Shown in pieces: positions 8,014 to 15,915 of a stretch of 64,000 nucleotides of DNA (its first letter is position 1; each line of letters begins with the position of its first letter). Under the pieces are notes generated by a model. It was given only the letters and a program-made list of their open reading frames with translations. It searched no databases and was not told the DNA's origin. Location: assembly GCF_006494425.1 (NCBI RefSeq), contig NZ_VHIV01000001.1, positions 1 through 64,000 on the forward strand, in the 5' to 3' direction. The DNA comes from Bacillus dicomae (lineage in GTDB: Bacteria > Bacillota > Bacilli > Bacillales > Bacillaceae_G). The position numbers and the translations under genes are program-made.

Positions 8014-8640
8014 ATGAATATGAAAAATGAGCTTCATGTAATCTCAAATGGTCACATGCCATTCGAAGAGTTAGTGAATGTAGCGATGCAAATTGAGAGT
8101 GAGATTGATTATTTGCATATTCGTGAGCGTGAGAAAAGCACAAAAGAATTATATGAAGGTGTGGAAAGTCTTTTAATGGAAGGCTTTCCAGCTTCTAAAA
8201 TTGTTATAAACGACCGAATTGATATCGCCATTTTATTAAATATTCCTCGTGTTCAATTAGGATACAGAAGCGCAGATGTAAGGTCAGTGAAAGAAAAGTT
8301 TTCTTATTTGCATGTCGGTTATTCTGTACATTCTTTAGAAGAGGCGATTGATGCCTTTAAGAATGGAGCGGATTCACTCGTCTATGGCCATGTATTTCCG
8401 ACAGATTGCAAAAAAGGTGTGCCAGCGAGAGGGCTTGAAGAAGTTTCAGATATTGCAAAGTGTTTATCTATACCGATAACAGCAATTGGAGGAATTACCA
8501 CGGAAAACACAGGGGATGTTCTAACTAATGGTGTCAGTGGTATTGCGGTTATGTCTGGGATTATAAGTAGTAATAACCCGTACAATAAAGCGAAATCTTA
8601 TAAGGAATCAATAAGAAAGTGGGCGGAAAAACATGTGTAA
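8014..8640 (+). CDS. tenI: Thiazole tautomerase TenI
   Basis: 208-residue TIM barrel of the ThiE/TenI family. TenI aromatises the ThiG product to the thiazole carboxylate tautomer, so it belongs to the thiazole branch, not to phosphate coupling. The barrel shows IVINDRIDIAI, VQLGYRSADV, VGYSVHSLEEA, YGHVFPTDCKKG and ITAIGGITTEN in order. The usual ThiE pyrophosphate-binding residues are changed (LGYRS where ThiE has VGQ/D), which supports TenI. It starts at an ATG-AAT-ATG pair four bases after thiY and overlaps thiO by eight bases. Confidence 0.9.
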   Translation: MNMKNELHVISNGHMPFEELVNVAMQIESEIDYLHIREREKSTKELYEGVESLLMEGFPASKIVINDRIDIAILLNIPRVQLGYRSADVRSVKEKFSYLHVGYSVHSLEEAIDAFKNGADSLVYGHVFPTDCKKGVPARGLEEVSDIAKCLSIPITAIGGITTENTGDVLTNGVSGIAVMSGIISSNNPYNKAKSYKESIRKWAEKHV

Positions 8641-9742
8641 GAAGTATGATGTAGCGATAATTGGCGGTGGTGTAATAGGTAGTTCAGTTGCACATTTTCT
8701 AGCAGAAAGAGGACATAAAGTAGCGATTGTAGAGAAGCAAAGAATTGCATCTGAAGCCTCGAAAGCAGCCGCTGGTTTACTTGGGGTTCAGGCAGAATGG
8801 GACGCTTATGACCCGTTATTTGAACTTGCTAGAGAAAGCCGTGCTATATTTCCACAACTTGCAGAAGTTTTACGTGAGAAAACAGGCATCGATATTGGGT
8901 ATGAAGAGAAAGGCATTTATCGCATTGCTCAAAATGAAGAGGAGAAGGAAAGAATTCTTCATATTATGGATTGGCAGCAGAAAACCGGTGAAGATTCTTA
9001 CTTTCTAGCGGGAGATCGTTTGCGAGAGAAAGAGCCGTATTTATCTGAGTCAATTATAGGGGCTGTATATTATCCGAAAGACGGTCATGTTATTGCACCG
9101 GAGCTTACGAAAGCATTCGCACATTCCGCATCATTCTCGGGTGCGGATATATATGAACAGACGGAAGTGTTTGATGTTCGTATTGAAAATAATAAAGTGA
9201 CTGGGATTGTGACGAGCGAAGGTATGATTACTTGCGAAAAAGTTGTTATTGCGGGTGGCTCATGGAGCACGAAGTTACTAGGTTATTTTCATCGCGAATG
9301 GGGTACATATCCAGTTAAAGGGGAAGTAGTTGCAGTAAAAAGTAGAAAACAACTTTTAAAGGCACCTATTTTCCAAGACAGATTTTACATTGCCCCCAAA
9401 CGCGGTGGCCGTTACGTAATAGGGGCAACGATGCACCCACATACGTTCAATAAAACTGTACAGCCAGAAAGTATTACTTCTATATTAGAGCGTGCTTACA
9501 CAATATTACCGGCTTTAAAAGAAGCAGAGTGGGAAAGTACATGGGCTGGATTAAGACCACAATCGAATCATGAAGCTCCTTATATGGGAGAGCATGAAGA
9601 AATAAAAGGTTTATATGCTTGCACCGGCCATTATCGAAACGGCATTTTATTAAGTCCTGTTTCTGGTCAATATATGGCTGATTTAATAGAAGGAAAGCAG
9701 GAGAATCATTTGCTAGATTCATTGCTTTCTAAAACGGTTTAG
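8633..9742 (+). CDS. thiO: Glycine oxidase ThiO
   Basis: 369-residue FAD-dependent amine oxidase of the DAO family. The N-terminal dinucleotide fold IIGGGVIGSSVAHFLAERGHKVAIVEK and the C-terminal GLRPQSNHEAPYMG/CTGHYRNGILLSPVSG blocks are characteristic. It oxidises glycine to iminoglycine, which ThiG condenses with DXP and ThiS-thiocarboxylate sulfur into the thiazole ring. Using ThiO rather than ThiH makes this an aerobic-type thiazole pathway. ATG start lies within the tenI 3' end; thiS follows 15 bases downstream. Confidence 0.95.
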   Translation: MCKKYDVAIIGGGVIGSSVAHFLAERGHKVAIVEKQRIASEASKAAAGLLGVQAEWDAYDPLFELARESRAIFPQLAEVLREKTGIDIGYEEKGIYRIAQNEEEKERILHIMDWQQKTGEDSYFLAGDRLREKEPYLSESIIGAVYYPKDGHVIAPELTKAFAHSASFSGADIYEQTEVFDVRIENNKVTGIVTSEGMITCEKVVIAGGSWSTKLLGYFHREWGTYPVKGEVVAVKSRKQLLKAPIFQDRFYIAPKRGGRYVIGATMHPHTFNKTVQPESITSILERAYTILPALKEAEWESTWAGLRPQSNHEAPYMGEHEEIKGLYACTGHYRNGILLSPVSGQYMADLIEGKQENHLLDSLLSKTV

Positions 9743-9757
9743 AAGGGGGATGGAAGT

Positions 9758-9961
9758 TTGAATTTAAAAATTAATGGTAATCAAATTGAAGTGCCAGAGA
9801 ATGTGAAAACAGTAGCTGAGCTACTTACACATTTAGAGTTAGATAACAGAATTGTTGTAGTAGAACGTAATAAAGATATTTTACAAAAAGATGATCATAC
9901 AGATACATCTGTTTTTGATGGAGACCAAATTGAGATTGTAACTTTCGTAGGAGGCGGTTGA
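9758..9961 (+). CDS. thiS: Sulfur carrier protein ThiS
   Basis: 67-residue beta-grasp sulfur carrier ending in VGGG; the terminal Gly is adenylated by ThiF and converted to a thiocarboxylate that donates sulfur to ThiG. It begins with TTG at 9758, seven bases after AGAAGGGGGA; no in-frame ATG lies near the fold start. The stop overlaps the region just before thiG, whose binding site lies inside the thiS 3' end. Confidence 0.93.
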   Translation: MNLKINGNQIEVPENVKTVAELLTHLELDNRIVVVERNKDILQKDDHTDTSVFDGDQIEIVTFVGGG

Positions 9962-9963
9962 TT

Positions 9964-10734
9964 ATGTTAAACATTGGACCATTTTCATTTCATTCTAGAC
10001 TTTTATTAGGAACAGGTAAATTCCCTGATTTTGACGTACAGCAAAAGGCAATTGACGTTTCTGAAGCTGAAATTTTAACGTTCGCAGTACGTCGTATGGA
10101 TATATTTGATGCAAAGCAACCTAATTTATTAGAGAAACTTGATGTGAAAAAATATACGTTATTACCAAATACAGCTGGAGCAAAAAATGCTGAAGAAGCT
10201 GTTCGTATTGCAAAATTAGCAAAAGCTTCAGGGCTTTGCGACATGATCAAAGTTGAAGTTATTGGTGATGATAGAACGTTATTACCTGATCCAGTAGAAA
10301 CGTTAAAGGCATCTGAAATGTTACTAGAAGAAGGGTTTATCGTACTTCCGTACACATCTGATGATGTTGTATTAGCACGTAAATTACAAGAACTAGGTGT
10401 GCATGCGATTATGCCAGGAGCGTCACCAATTGGTTCAGGGCTTGGTATTGTAAATCCGTTAAATTTAAGTTTTATTATTGAACAAGCGACGGTACCAGTT
10501 ATCGTTGACGCTGGTATCGGTAGCCCAGCTGATGCGGCATTCGCGATGGAATTAGGAGCAGATGGCGTGTTATTAAATACGGCTGTGTCAGGAGCAAAAG
10601 ATCCTATTAAGATGGCATCCGCAATGAAATTAAGTATTGAAGCAGGACGTTTAGGCTTTGAAGCAGGTCGTATTGCACGTAAACGTTGTGCAACGGCAAG
10701 TAGTCCTTTAGAAGGAATGAGTGTAGTTGAATAA
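9964..10734 (+). CDS. thiG: Thiazole synthase ThiG
   Basis: 256-residue TIM-barrel thiazole synthase. Start motif [12 protein letters not shown], the lysine-bearing strand [10 protein letters not shown] (Schiff base with DXP), phosphate-binding [14 protein letters not shown] and the C-terminal tail [14 protein letters not shown] are typical. ATG at 9964 follows AGGAGGCGG; an in-frame TTG at 9958 overlaps the thiS stop but is badly spaced. It combines iminoglycine (ThiO), thiocarboxylate sulfur (ThiS) and DXP; its product is aromatised by TenI. It overlaps thiF by eight bases. Confidence 0.96.
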   Translation: MLNIGPFSFHSRLLLGTGKFPDFDVQQKAIDVSEAEILTFAVRRMDIFDAKQPNLLEKLDVKKYTLLPNTAGAKNAEEAVRIAKLAKASGLCDMIKVEVIGDDRTLLPDPVETLKASEMLLEEGFIVLPYTSDDVVLARKLQELGVHAIMPGASPIGSGLGIVNPLNLSFIIEQATVPVIVDAGIGSPADAAFAMELGADGVLLNTAVSGAKDPIKMASAMKLSIEAGRLGFEAGRIARKRCATASSPLEGMSVVE

Positions 10735-11746
10735 TCGATATTCTCGCCAAGAATTATTTTCTCCAATCGGGGAAGAGGGACAGAAAAAAATAAGAGAAAA
10801 GCATGTGCTTATTATCGGCGCAGGTGCACTTGGTAGTGCAAATGCAGAGATGTTTGTAAGAGCTGGTGTTGGGAAGGTAACAATTGTTGACCGGGATTAT
10901 GTCGATTGGAGTAATTTACAAAGACAACAATTGTATGCAGAGAGCGATGTAAAGAATAATCTTCCGAAGGCTATAGCGGCTAAGAAACGTCTAGAAGAGA
11001 TTAATAGTGATGTGGAAATAGAAGCTCTCGTTCAAGATGTAACGGCTGAGGAGTTAGAAGTACTTGTTGTAAATATTGATGTAATCATTGATGCAACTGA
11101 TAATTTTGAAACACGATTTATTGTGAATGATATATCACAAAAATATTCTATTCCATGGGTTTACGGGGCATGTGTAGGAAGTTATGGTCTTTCTTATACT
11201 ATTCTTCCGGGAAAAACGCCATGTTTATCTTGTTTATTACAATCGATTCCGCTTGGCGGAGCAACATGTGATACAGCGGGCATTATATCGCCTGCTGTAT
11301 CTCTTGTTGTTTCTCATCAAGTAACAGAAACCCTTAAGCTGTTAGTAGAAGATTACGAATCGCTTCGAGATGGGCTTGTATCGTTTGATATGTGGAAGAA
11401 TGAGTATTCATGTATGAATGTACAAAAGCTCCGTAAGCACAATTGTCCTTCATGCGGGGAGAATGCATTATATCCTTATTTAAATAAAGAAAATACATCG
11501 AAAACAGCAGTGTTATGTGGGAGAAATACAGTTCAAATTAGACCACCTCATAAAGAAGAAATAGATTTTGAACAATATAAAGGACTGCTAGAAGGTCGTG
11601 TGACGGATTTAAATATAAATCCATACTTACTATCATTCTCTGTTGAAGAAAAGAGATTAGTTGCTTTTAAAGATGGTCGTGTACTTGTACATGGAACGAA
11701 AGATATAAGCGAAGCAAAAACAATTTATCATCGCTATTTTGGATAG
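10727..11746 (+). CDS. thiF: ThiS adenylyltransferase ThiF
   Basis: 339-residue E1-like enzyme. It has the nucleotide-binding [17 protein letters not shown], the [16 protein letters not shown]rg/Gln motif, the D-A-T-D-N metal site and two zinc CxxC pairs (CLSC and CPSC). It adenylates the ThiS C terminus. After the core, residues from about 275 form a small extra domain common in Bacillus ThiF/MoeB proteins. Translation starts at TTG 10727 inside the thiG end. It is assigned ThiF rather than MoeB because it lies in the thiS-thiG-thiF gene run. Confidence 0.93.
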   Translation: MNNRYSRQELFSPIGEEGQKKIREKHVLIIGAGALGSANAEMFVRAGVGKVTIVDRDYVDWSNLQRQQLYAESDVKNNLPKAIAAKKRLEEINSDVEIEALVQDVTAEELEVLVVNIDVIIDATDNFETRFIVNDISQKYSIPWVYGACVGSYGLSYTILPGKTPCLSCLLQSIPLGGATCDTAGIISPAVSLVVSHQVTETLKLLVEDYESLRDGLVSFDMWKNEYSCMNVQKLRKHNCPSCGENALYPYLNKENTSKTAVLCGRNTVQIRPPHKEEIDFEQYKGLLEGRVTDLNINPYLLSFSVEEKRLVAFKDGRVLVHGTKDISEAKTIYHRYFG

Positions 11747-11761
11747 AAAAGGATGAGTGGG

Positions 11762-12574
11762 ATGAAAGTGAATAAAGCTTTAACAATTGCAGGATCTGAT
11801 AGCGGCGGCGGTGCCGGCATTCAAGCAGATTTAAAAACATTCCAAGAGCTTGGTGTGTACGGAATGACGGCTATTACGGCAATTACTGCTCAAAATACGC
11901 TTGGCGTTCAAGGGGTATATCCTGTTCCGTTAGAAGGTGTTACGGAACAGCTGAATTCAATTGGTATGGATTTAACACCAGATGCTGTGAAACTAGGAAT
12001 GTTATTTAGTAGCGAAATCATTCAAATTGTAGCAGAACATATTAATAAATTTGGCTGGAATAATATTGTGCTAGACCCTGTTATGATTGCTAAGGGCGGT
12101 GCATCATTATTACAACAAGAAGCAGTACAAGCATTAAAGGAATATTTATTACCAGTAGCAACGGTTATAACACCGAATGTTCCAGAAGCAGAAGTGTTAA
12201 CTGGACTGGAAATTCATAACGTTGAAGATAGTAAAGAGGCTGCAAAAGTATTGCATGAATTAGGTGCGAAATATGTGCTTATGAAGGGCGGACATGCAGA
12301 ATATCAAGGTAATGAAGTAATTGATTTACTCTTTGATGGTGAGCAGTTTATTGAATTTAGAAGTGAGCGAATTCCTTCAAAGCAAACACACGGAAGCGGC
12401 TGTACATTTGCTTCAGCAGTTACAGCAGGACTTGCGAAAGGCTACTCGATTGAAGAGGCAGTTCAAGAAGCAAAACAATTTATTAGTATAGCAATTGAAG
12501 AGCCGCTACATATTGGAAGTGGTCATGGTCCGACGAATCATTTTGCATATAAAGTGAATAAAACGAGTGTGTAG
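11762..12574 (+). CDS. thiD: HMP/HMP-phosphate kinase
   Basis: 270-residue ribokinase-fold kinase that phosphorylates HMP twice to HMP-PP. Features are the N-terminal TIAGSDSGGGAGIQADLKTF, the VLDPVMIAKGG strand and the C-terminal anion hole THGSGCTFASAVTAGLA. I chose ATG 11762 because the AAAAGGA site is right-spaced for it and too close to the in-frame ATG at 11753. Last gene of the operon; a terminator follows within ten bases. TenA-derived HMP is its substrate, closing the salvage route. Confidence 0.95.
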   Translation: MKVNKALTIAGSDSGGGAGIQADLKTFQELGVYGMTAITAITAQNTLGVQGVYPVPLEGVTEQLNSIGMDLTPDAVKLGMLFSSEIIQIVAEHINKFGWNNIVLDPVMIAKGGASLLQQEAVQALKEYLLPVATVITPNVPEAEVLTGLEIHNVEDSKEAAKVLHELGAKYVLMKGGHAEYQGNEVIDLLFDGEQFIEFRSERIPSKQTHGSGCTFASAVTAGLAKGYSIEEAVQEAKQFISIAIEEPLHIGSGHGPTNHFAYKVNKTSV

Positions 12575-12584
12575 GTAAGTAAAA

Positions 12585-12610
12585 AGTCAGTTTTATAACT
12601 GGCTTTTTTT
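12585..12610 (+). terminator. Terminator of the thiamine operon
   Basis: Stem AGTCAGTT / AACTGGCT followed by a T7 run. Confidence 0.85.
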
Positions 12611-12613
12611 CTG

Positions 12614-12642
12614 TTTACTTTTTCCAAATACAGGAGTAATAT
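12614..12642 (+). promoter_or_regulatory. Promoter before c-di-AMP riboswitch 1
   Basis: TTTACT (12614-12619), 17-bp spacer, TAATAT (12637-12642), positioned to start RNA just before the aptamer. Confidence 0.5.
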
Positions 12643-12668
12643 ATCAGCCAGAATATATTTTTTGTAAT

Positions 12669-12800
12669 ACGCTGAGTCCAATTATATGGAGCGGAGGAAC
12701 CAATTTGTGCAGTGTCACTTGGGGTGAATCTTTCAATTTTGAAAGTAGGGCTACTCTCAAAGTCCGAATCCGACAGCTAACTTCGTAAGCGTCTTGAGAG
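12669..12800 (+). promoter_or_regulatory. c-di-AMP (ydaO-yuaA) riboswitch 1
   Basis: All conserved ydaO blocks are present: CGCTGAGTCC, GGAGCGGAGGAACCAA, TTGGGGTGAATC, TAGGGCTACTC, CCGAATCCGACAGCTAA and CGTAAGCGT, with P1 pairing ACGCT (12669) to AGCGT (12788-12792). The class binds c-di-AMP and turns off potassium, osmolyte or wall genes. Unlike the second copy, no T-rich terminator is seen before the first gene (12901). The interval holds a GATG/CATC hairpin and an 11-codon mini-frame (12812-12844), so the expression platform is unclear. Confidence 0.93.
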
Positions 12801-12900
12801 AGGACGGTGCCATGATGGATACATCACTTCATCGATCTGATTAGTATAGGGGAATATCAATCTATGTTTGAGTTCTTTTATGCTAAGGAGGATGAGGTAC

Positions 12901-13287
12901 ATGGAACTAACACTTATTTGTGTTGGAGAAGAAAGCAAGGTAAATAGTTTAAGAGATTTAGTAGCATTTCAACATGAGTTAATTATTTTTACAGCAAATG
13001 AAGAGATAGCGGCTGAAGTTAGGGATTGTGGATTTGATTGGACGTATAGTTGTAGTAAAGAGCAGGATTTTACTAGTATTTGTGAGTGTATTAAGAAGGT
13101 GATTTTACTAGGGGATGAGCTTCCAATCGTTAGTTTCTTCACAGAACACATTCGCTTTTCTTTTCAAGCACCTATTACTGTTGTTACAAGGAATAAACGA
13201 TATCCAGCGAGGCTCTATGAAACAATTGGAGCTAAATTTGTCGTGTTTACGAATTGTGATAATATTACTTTTTTATTTTTTGAATAG
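12901..13287 (+). CDS. Uncharacterised c-di-AMP riboswitch-controlled protein, TrkA-N-like?
   Basis: 128 residues, soluble. The ATG at 12901 follows AAGGAGG at nine bases; longer in-frame starts have no site. The predicted order is beta-alpha-beta (ELTLICVG, HELIIFTAN, EEIAAEVRDCGF), and the end, ITVVTRNKRYPARLYETIGAKFVVFT, resembles the last strand and helix of TrkA-N/RCK domains (pattern aR-x-L-x-x-iGA-x-vv). The GxGxxG nucleotide loop is missing. A degenerate RCK-N fold linked to potassium control is therefore an inference, not a recognised family. It is the first gene behind c-di-AMP riboswitch 1 and pairs with the small gene 16 bases downstream. Confidence 0.75.
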   Translation: MELTLICVGEESKVNSLRDLVAFQHELIIFTANEEIAAEVRDCGFDWTYSCSKEQDFTSICECIKKVILLGDELPIVSFFTEHIRFSFQAPITVVTRNKRYPARLYETIGAKFVVFTNCDNITFLFFE

Positions 13288-13303
13288 GGCGGGGGAGAAA
13301 AAG

Positions 13304-13534
13304 ATGAAGGTGTTGTTACTAGGAGATATAGCGAATCGTTGGGCGGTATCGGTAGAGCGAGTTCAAGAATTGGTCCAGGTTGATCCTCTGTTTCCAGGGC
13401 CATATATTATATTACCATCAAAAGATGATTTATATTTAGAGACGGATATTATTGAATATGAACAGTTACATGTAGAACTAGCACAAGTTTATATTCGCGG
13501 GAGAAATTTACGTGCTTTTTTACGGGGGGAATAA
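13304..13534 (+). CDS. Small putative HTH protein in c-di-AMP-controlled unit
   Basis: 76 residues from ATG 13304 after GGGGGAGAAAAAG. Residues 8-60 (IANRWAVSVERVQELVQVDPLFPGPYIILPSKDDLYLETDIIEYE) read like a short excisionase or MerR-type winged helix: 'ia-rw-vs-erv-elv...FP-P...dliey'. It could therefore be a DNA-binding partner of the preceding protein, but the match is by eye only. It follows that gene by 16 bases and is closed by a terminator, so the two form one bicistronic unit. Codon use matches the neighbours. Confidence 0.7.
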   Translation: MKVLLLGDIANRWAVSVERVQELVQVDPLFPGPYIILPSKDDLYLETDIIEYEQLHVELAQVYIRGRNLRAFLRGE

Positions 13535-13549
13535 ATTTTGAATGAAAAA

Positions 13550-13607
13550 GAGAGCGAATGTTAAGTGCATCTAAGGTAGGCACGTATATACATTTGCTCT
13601 TTTTTTC
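13550..13607 (+). terminator. Terminator of the riboswitch-1 bicistron
   Basis: Long hairpin with closing stem AGAGCGAATGT / ACATTTGCTCT (13551-13561, 13590-13600) and a T7 run. Confidence 0.8.
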
Positions 13608-13682
13608 ATATTTAAAACATCATTTCTATGAAAAAGAAAGAAAAAATAAGAAAACAGATGAAATAATGCTAATAATACGTAT

Positions 13683-13696
13683 TGTAAACGCTTAAA
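13683..13696 (+). promoter_or_regulatory. Candidate CcpA (cre) site upstream of kdp
   Basis: TGTAAACGCTTAAA matches 13 of 14 positions of the cre consensus TGWNANCGNTNWCA. It lies 37 bases before the kdp leader -35 box. Confidence 0.35.
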
Positions 13697-13732
13697 CGAT
13701 GAAATATTTTCTTATTTTAGGTGATTTACCTC

Positions 13733-13761
13733 TTTACAAGTGAAATATAGAGGAGTATATT
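13733..13761 (+). promoter_or_regulatory. Promoter of the kdp leader
   Basis: TTTACA (13733-13738), 17-bp spacer, TATATT (13756-13761), about 40 bases before the second c-di-AMP aptamer. Confidence 0.55.
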
Positions 13762-13802
13762 TACTCTCATAAATCATTCATAAAATTTCCAAAAAAACCT
13801 AA

Positions 13803-13930
13803 AATCGCTGAGTTCCAGAAATGGAGCGGGGGAACCAATTTTGTGCATTGTCACTTGGGGTGAATCTTTCAGTTTTGAAAGTAGGGCTACTCTTTAGGCC
13901 CGAATCCGACAGCTAACCTCGTAAGCGTTT
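13803..13930 (+). promoter_or_regulatory. c-di-AMP (ydaO-yuaA) riboswitch 2, kdp operon
   Basis: Contains TCGCTGAGTTCC, GGAGCGGGGGAACCAA, TTGGGGTGAATC, TAGGGCTACTC, CCGAATCCGACAGCTAACC and CGTAAGCG. It is nearly identical over its core to riboswitch 1. A strong terminator at 13963-13994 follows, so c-di-AMP should stop transcription into kdpFABC. Control of kdp by this riboswitch has been reported in B. thuringiensis. Confidence 0.96.
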
Positions 13931-13962
13931 AGAGAGGAGGTTTACTTTGTGTTGTTCATTTC

Positions 13963-13994
13963 GAACACTAAGTAGAGCTTAGTGTTCTTTTTTT
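13963..13994 (+). terminator. Expression-platform terminator of c-di-AMP riboswitch 2
   Basis: Ten-pair stem GAACACTAAG / CTTAGTGTTC, loop TAGAG, then T7, 43 bases before the first small ORF of the kdp operon. Confidence 0.92.
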
Positions 13995-14036
13995 GATAAT
14001 TTAATGGTAAATTTTTACAAAAAGAGAGGGATAGCT

Positions 14037-14141
14037 ATGTTAGATGTTGTAATGATCGGGATTTTTGTTGTATTAGTCGCATCGATGGCAAGTCTTGCAA
14101 GTTGGTCAGATAAAGTTGTGAAAGAAGGGAAGCAATCATGA
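14037..14141 (+). CDS. 34-residue membrane microprotein leading the kdp operon
   Basis: Frame of 34 codons from ATG 14037 after AAGAGAGGGATAGCT. One hydrophobic helix (residues 3-22, VVMIGIFVVLVASMASLAS) is followed by a charged tail SWSDKVVKEGKQS. Its stop overlaps the kdpF start (ATGA), so it is translationally coupled to kdpF. It is not KdpF itself, which follows; short one-helix proteins with a conserved W/D-K tail are seen before kdpF in other Gram-positives (recollection). A structural role in the Kdp complex is plausible but unproven. Confidence 0.7.
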   Translation: MLDVVMIGIFVVLVASMASLASWSDKVVKEGKQS

Positions 14142-14218
14142 CGATTGCCTTATCGGTTATTGTTGGGGCAATTACGGTGTACTTAGTGTATGCATTACTA
14201 AATCCGGAAAAGTTTTAA
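14138..14218 (+). CDS. kdpF: KdpF small subunit of the K+ ATPase
   Basis: 26-residue single-helix protein, MTIALSVIVGAITVYLVYALLNPEKF; the YLVYALLNPEKF end is the KdpF signature. KdpF stabilises the KdpABC complex in the membrane. It overlaps the preceding microprotein by four bases and lies 19 bases before kdpA. Confidence 0.9.
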   Translation: MTIALSVIVGAITVYLVYALLNPEKF

Positions 14219-14237
14219 TTAGGGGGAGTCATTCATT

Positions 14238-15905
14238 ATGATCTGGGTCGCAGTCGTTATTACAATGCTGTTGTTTATTCTTGTGGCAAAGCCAACGGGA
14301 ATTTATTTAGAGAAAGCCTTTCAAGGTAGTAAAAAGCTAGATAAAGTATTCGGGCCTTTTGAAAAACTTATTTTTAAAATTACAGGTGTAAAAGAATACA
14401 ATCAAACGTGGAAACAGTACGCACTATCATTAATTTTATTAAATGGATTTATGATTGTTGTCGTATATTTCATTTTTAGACTACAAGGAGTATTGCCATT
14501 AAATCCAGCACATATTGAAGGAATGGAGCCTACGCTCGCTTTTAATACAGCAATTAGTTTTATGGCTGATACGAACTTACAGCATTATAGCGGTGAAAAT
14601 GGTTTGTCTTATTTATCACAATTAATCGGAATTACATTTTTAATGTTTGCAGCACCGGCAACGACTTTAGCACTCGTTATGGCATTTATAAGAGGGCTTG
14701 CTGGAAAAGAACTCGGTAACTTTTTCGTTGATTTTACGAGAGCTTTAACGAGAGTATTTCTTCCTATCGCTTTTATTACGGCGTTACTCTTTGTTGCATT
14801 TGGCGTACCACAAACGTTAGACGGTGCAGTTACAGCACAAACGATTGATGGCGCGAAGCAAAGTATTTTACGCGGGCCAGTTGCATCATTCGTTTCAATT
14901 AAAGAACTTGGAAATAACGGCGGTGGATTTTTCGGAGCAAACTCTACACATCCTTTTGAAAATCCAGGGCAAATGAGTAATATTTTGCAAATGATGCTTA
15001 TGATGTTATTGCCAACAGCACTTCCATTTACGTACGGAAGAATGGTAGGAAATAAAAAACAAGGTCGCATCCTTTTCGTTTCACTATTCATGGTGTTTTT
15101 ACTAGGGTTTATAACGATTACGACATCTGAACTAAACGGGAATCCGGCATTAAATGGAATGGGTATTGAACATGTACAAGGAAGTACAGAAGGAAAAGAA
15201 GTAAGGTTCGGAACAGTATTTTCTTCACTATACGCAACAGTAACGACAGCTGCTGAAACCGGAGCGGTGAATACGATGCATGATACGTTAACACCAATTG
15301 GCGGGTTAGTTCCACTCGTAAATATGATGTTAAATACAGTATACGGCGGCGTTGGAGCAGGCTTTGTGAACATTATTATGTATGCGATTATCGCAGTCTT
15401 TATATCTGGATTGATGGTTGGACGGACACCGGAGTTTTTAGGTAAGAAAATTGAAGGTAAGGAAATGAAATTAATTGCGGTAACGATACTATTTCATCCA
15501 CTGCTTATTTTAGGATTTTCAGCATTAGCTCTTTCCACAAGTTTAGGAACGGATGCTATTTCTCATTCCGGTTTTCACGGTTTAACGCAAGTGGTATATG
15601 AATATACATCGTCAGCTGCGAATAACGGATCTGGATTTGAAGGGTTAGCGGATAATACACCGTTTTGGAATATTACAACTGGTTTAGTTATGTTTTTAGG
15701 ACGCTATTTCAGTTTAATTACGATGCTAGCTGTGGCAGCTTCTTTGAAAGAAAAGACGGTTGTACCAGAAACAGTCGGAACGTTCCGTACGGATAATAGT
15801 TTATTTGGCGGCATTTTCATCGGAACAATTGTAATTGTCGGTGCATTAACATTCTTCCCGATGTTAGTACTCGGTCCAATTGCAGAATTTCTTACATTGA
15901 AGTAA
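14238..15905 (+). CDS. kdpA: K+-transporting ATPase, potassium-binding subunit KdpA
   Basis: 555-residue, about ten-helix membrane protein, the normal KdpA length. It forms the selectivity filter and channel of the high-affinity KdpFABC pump. Typical blocks are the start helix MLLFILVAKPTGIYLEKAF, NTAISFMADTNLQHYSGENGLSYLSQ, NNGGGFFGANSTHPFENP (filter region) and TSSAANNGSGFEGL near the end. ATG follows AGGGGGAG. It is in the riboswitch-controlled kdp operon and is made when potassium and c-di-AMP are low. Confidence 0.97.
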   Translation: MIWVAVVITMLLFILVAKPTGIYLEKAFQGSKKLDKVFGPFEKLIFKITGVKEYNQTWKQYALSLILLNGFMIVVVYFIFRLQGVLPLNPAHIEGMEPTLAFNTAISFMADTNLQHYSGENGLSYLSQLIGITFLMFAAPATTLALVMAFIRGLAGKELGNFFVDFTRALTRVFLPIAFITALLFVAFGVPQTLDGAVTAQTIDGAKQSILRGPVASFVSIKELGNNGGGFFGANSTHPFENPGQMSNILQMMLMMLLPTALPFTYGRMVGNKKQGRILFVSLFMVFLLGFITITTSELNGNPALNGMGIEHVQGSTEGKEVRFGTVFSSLYATVTTAAETGAVNTMHDTLTPIGGLVPLVNMMLNTVYGGVGAGFVNIIMYAIIAVFISGLMVGRTPEFLGKKIEGKEMKLIAVTILFHPLLILGFSALALSTSLGTDAISHSGFHGLTQVVYEYTSSAANNGSGFEGLADNTPFWNITTGLVMFLGRYFSLITMLAVAASLKEKTVVPETVGTFRTDNSLFGGIFIGTIVIVGALTFFPMLVLGPIAEFLTLK

Positions 15906-15915
15906 TGGAGGGTAA

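Noticed and set aside
9990..10766. Long 258-codon minus-strand frame opposite thiG
   Set aside because: Shadow of the thiG coding strand; low-complexity Ser/Asn/Thr composition and no binding site.
12812..12844. Ten-residue frame after c-di-AMP aptamer 1
   Set aside because: Too short to call a gene; mentioned only as a possible leader peptide.
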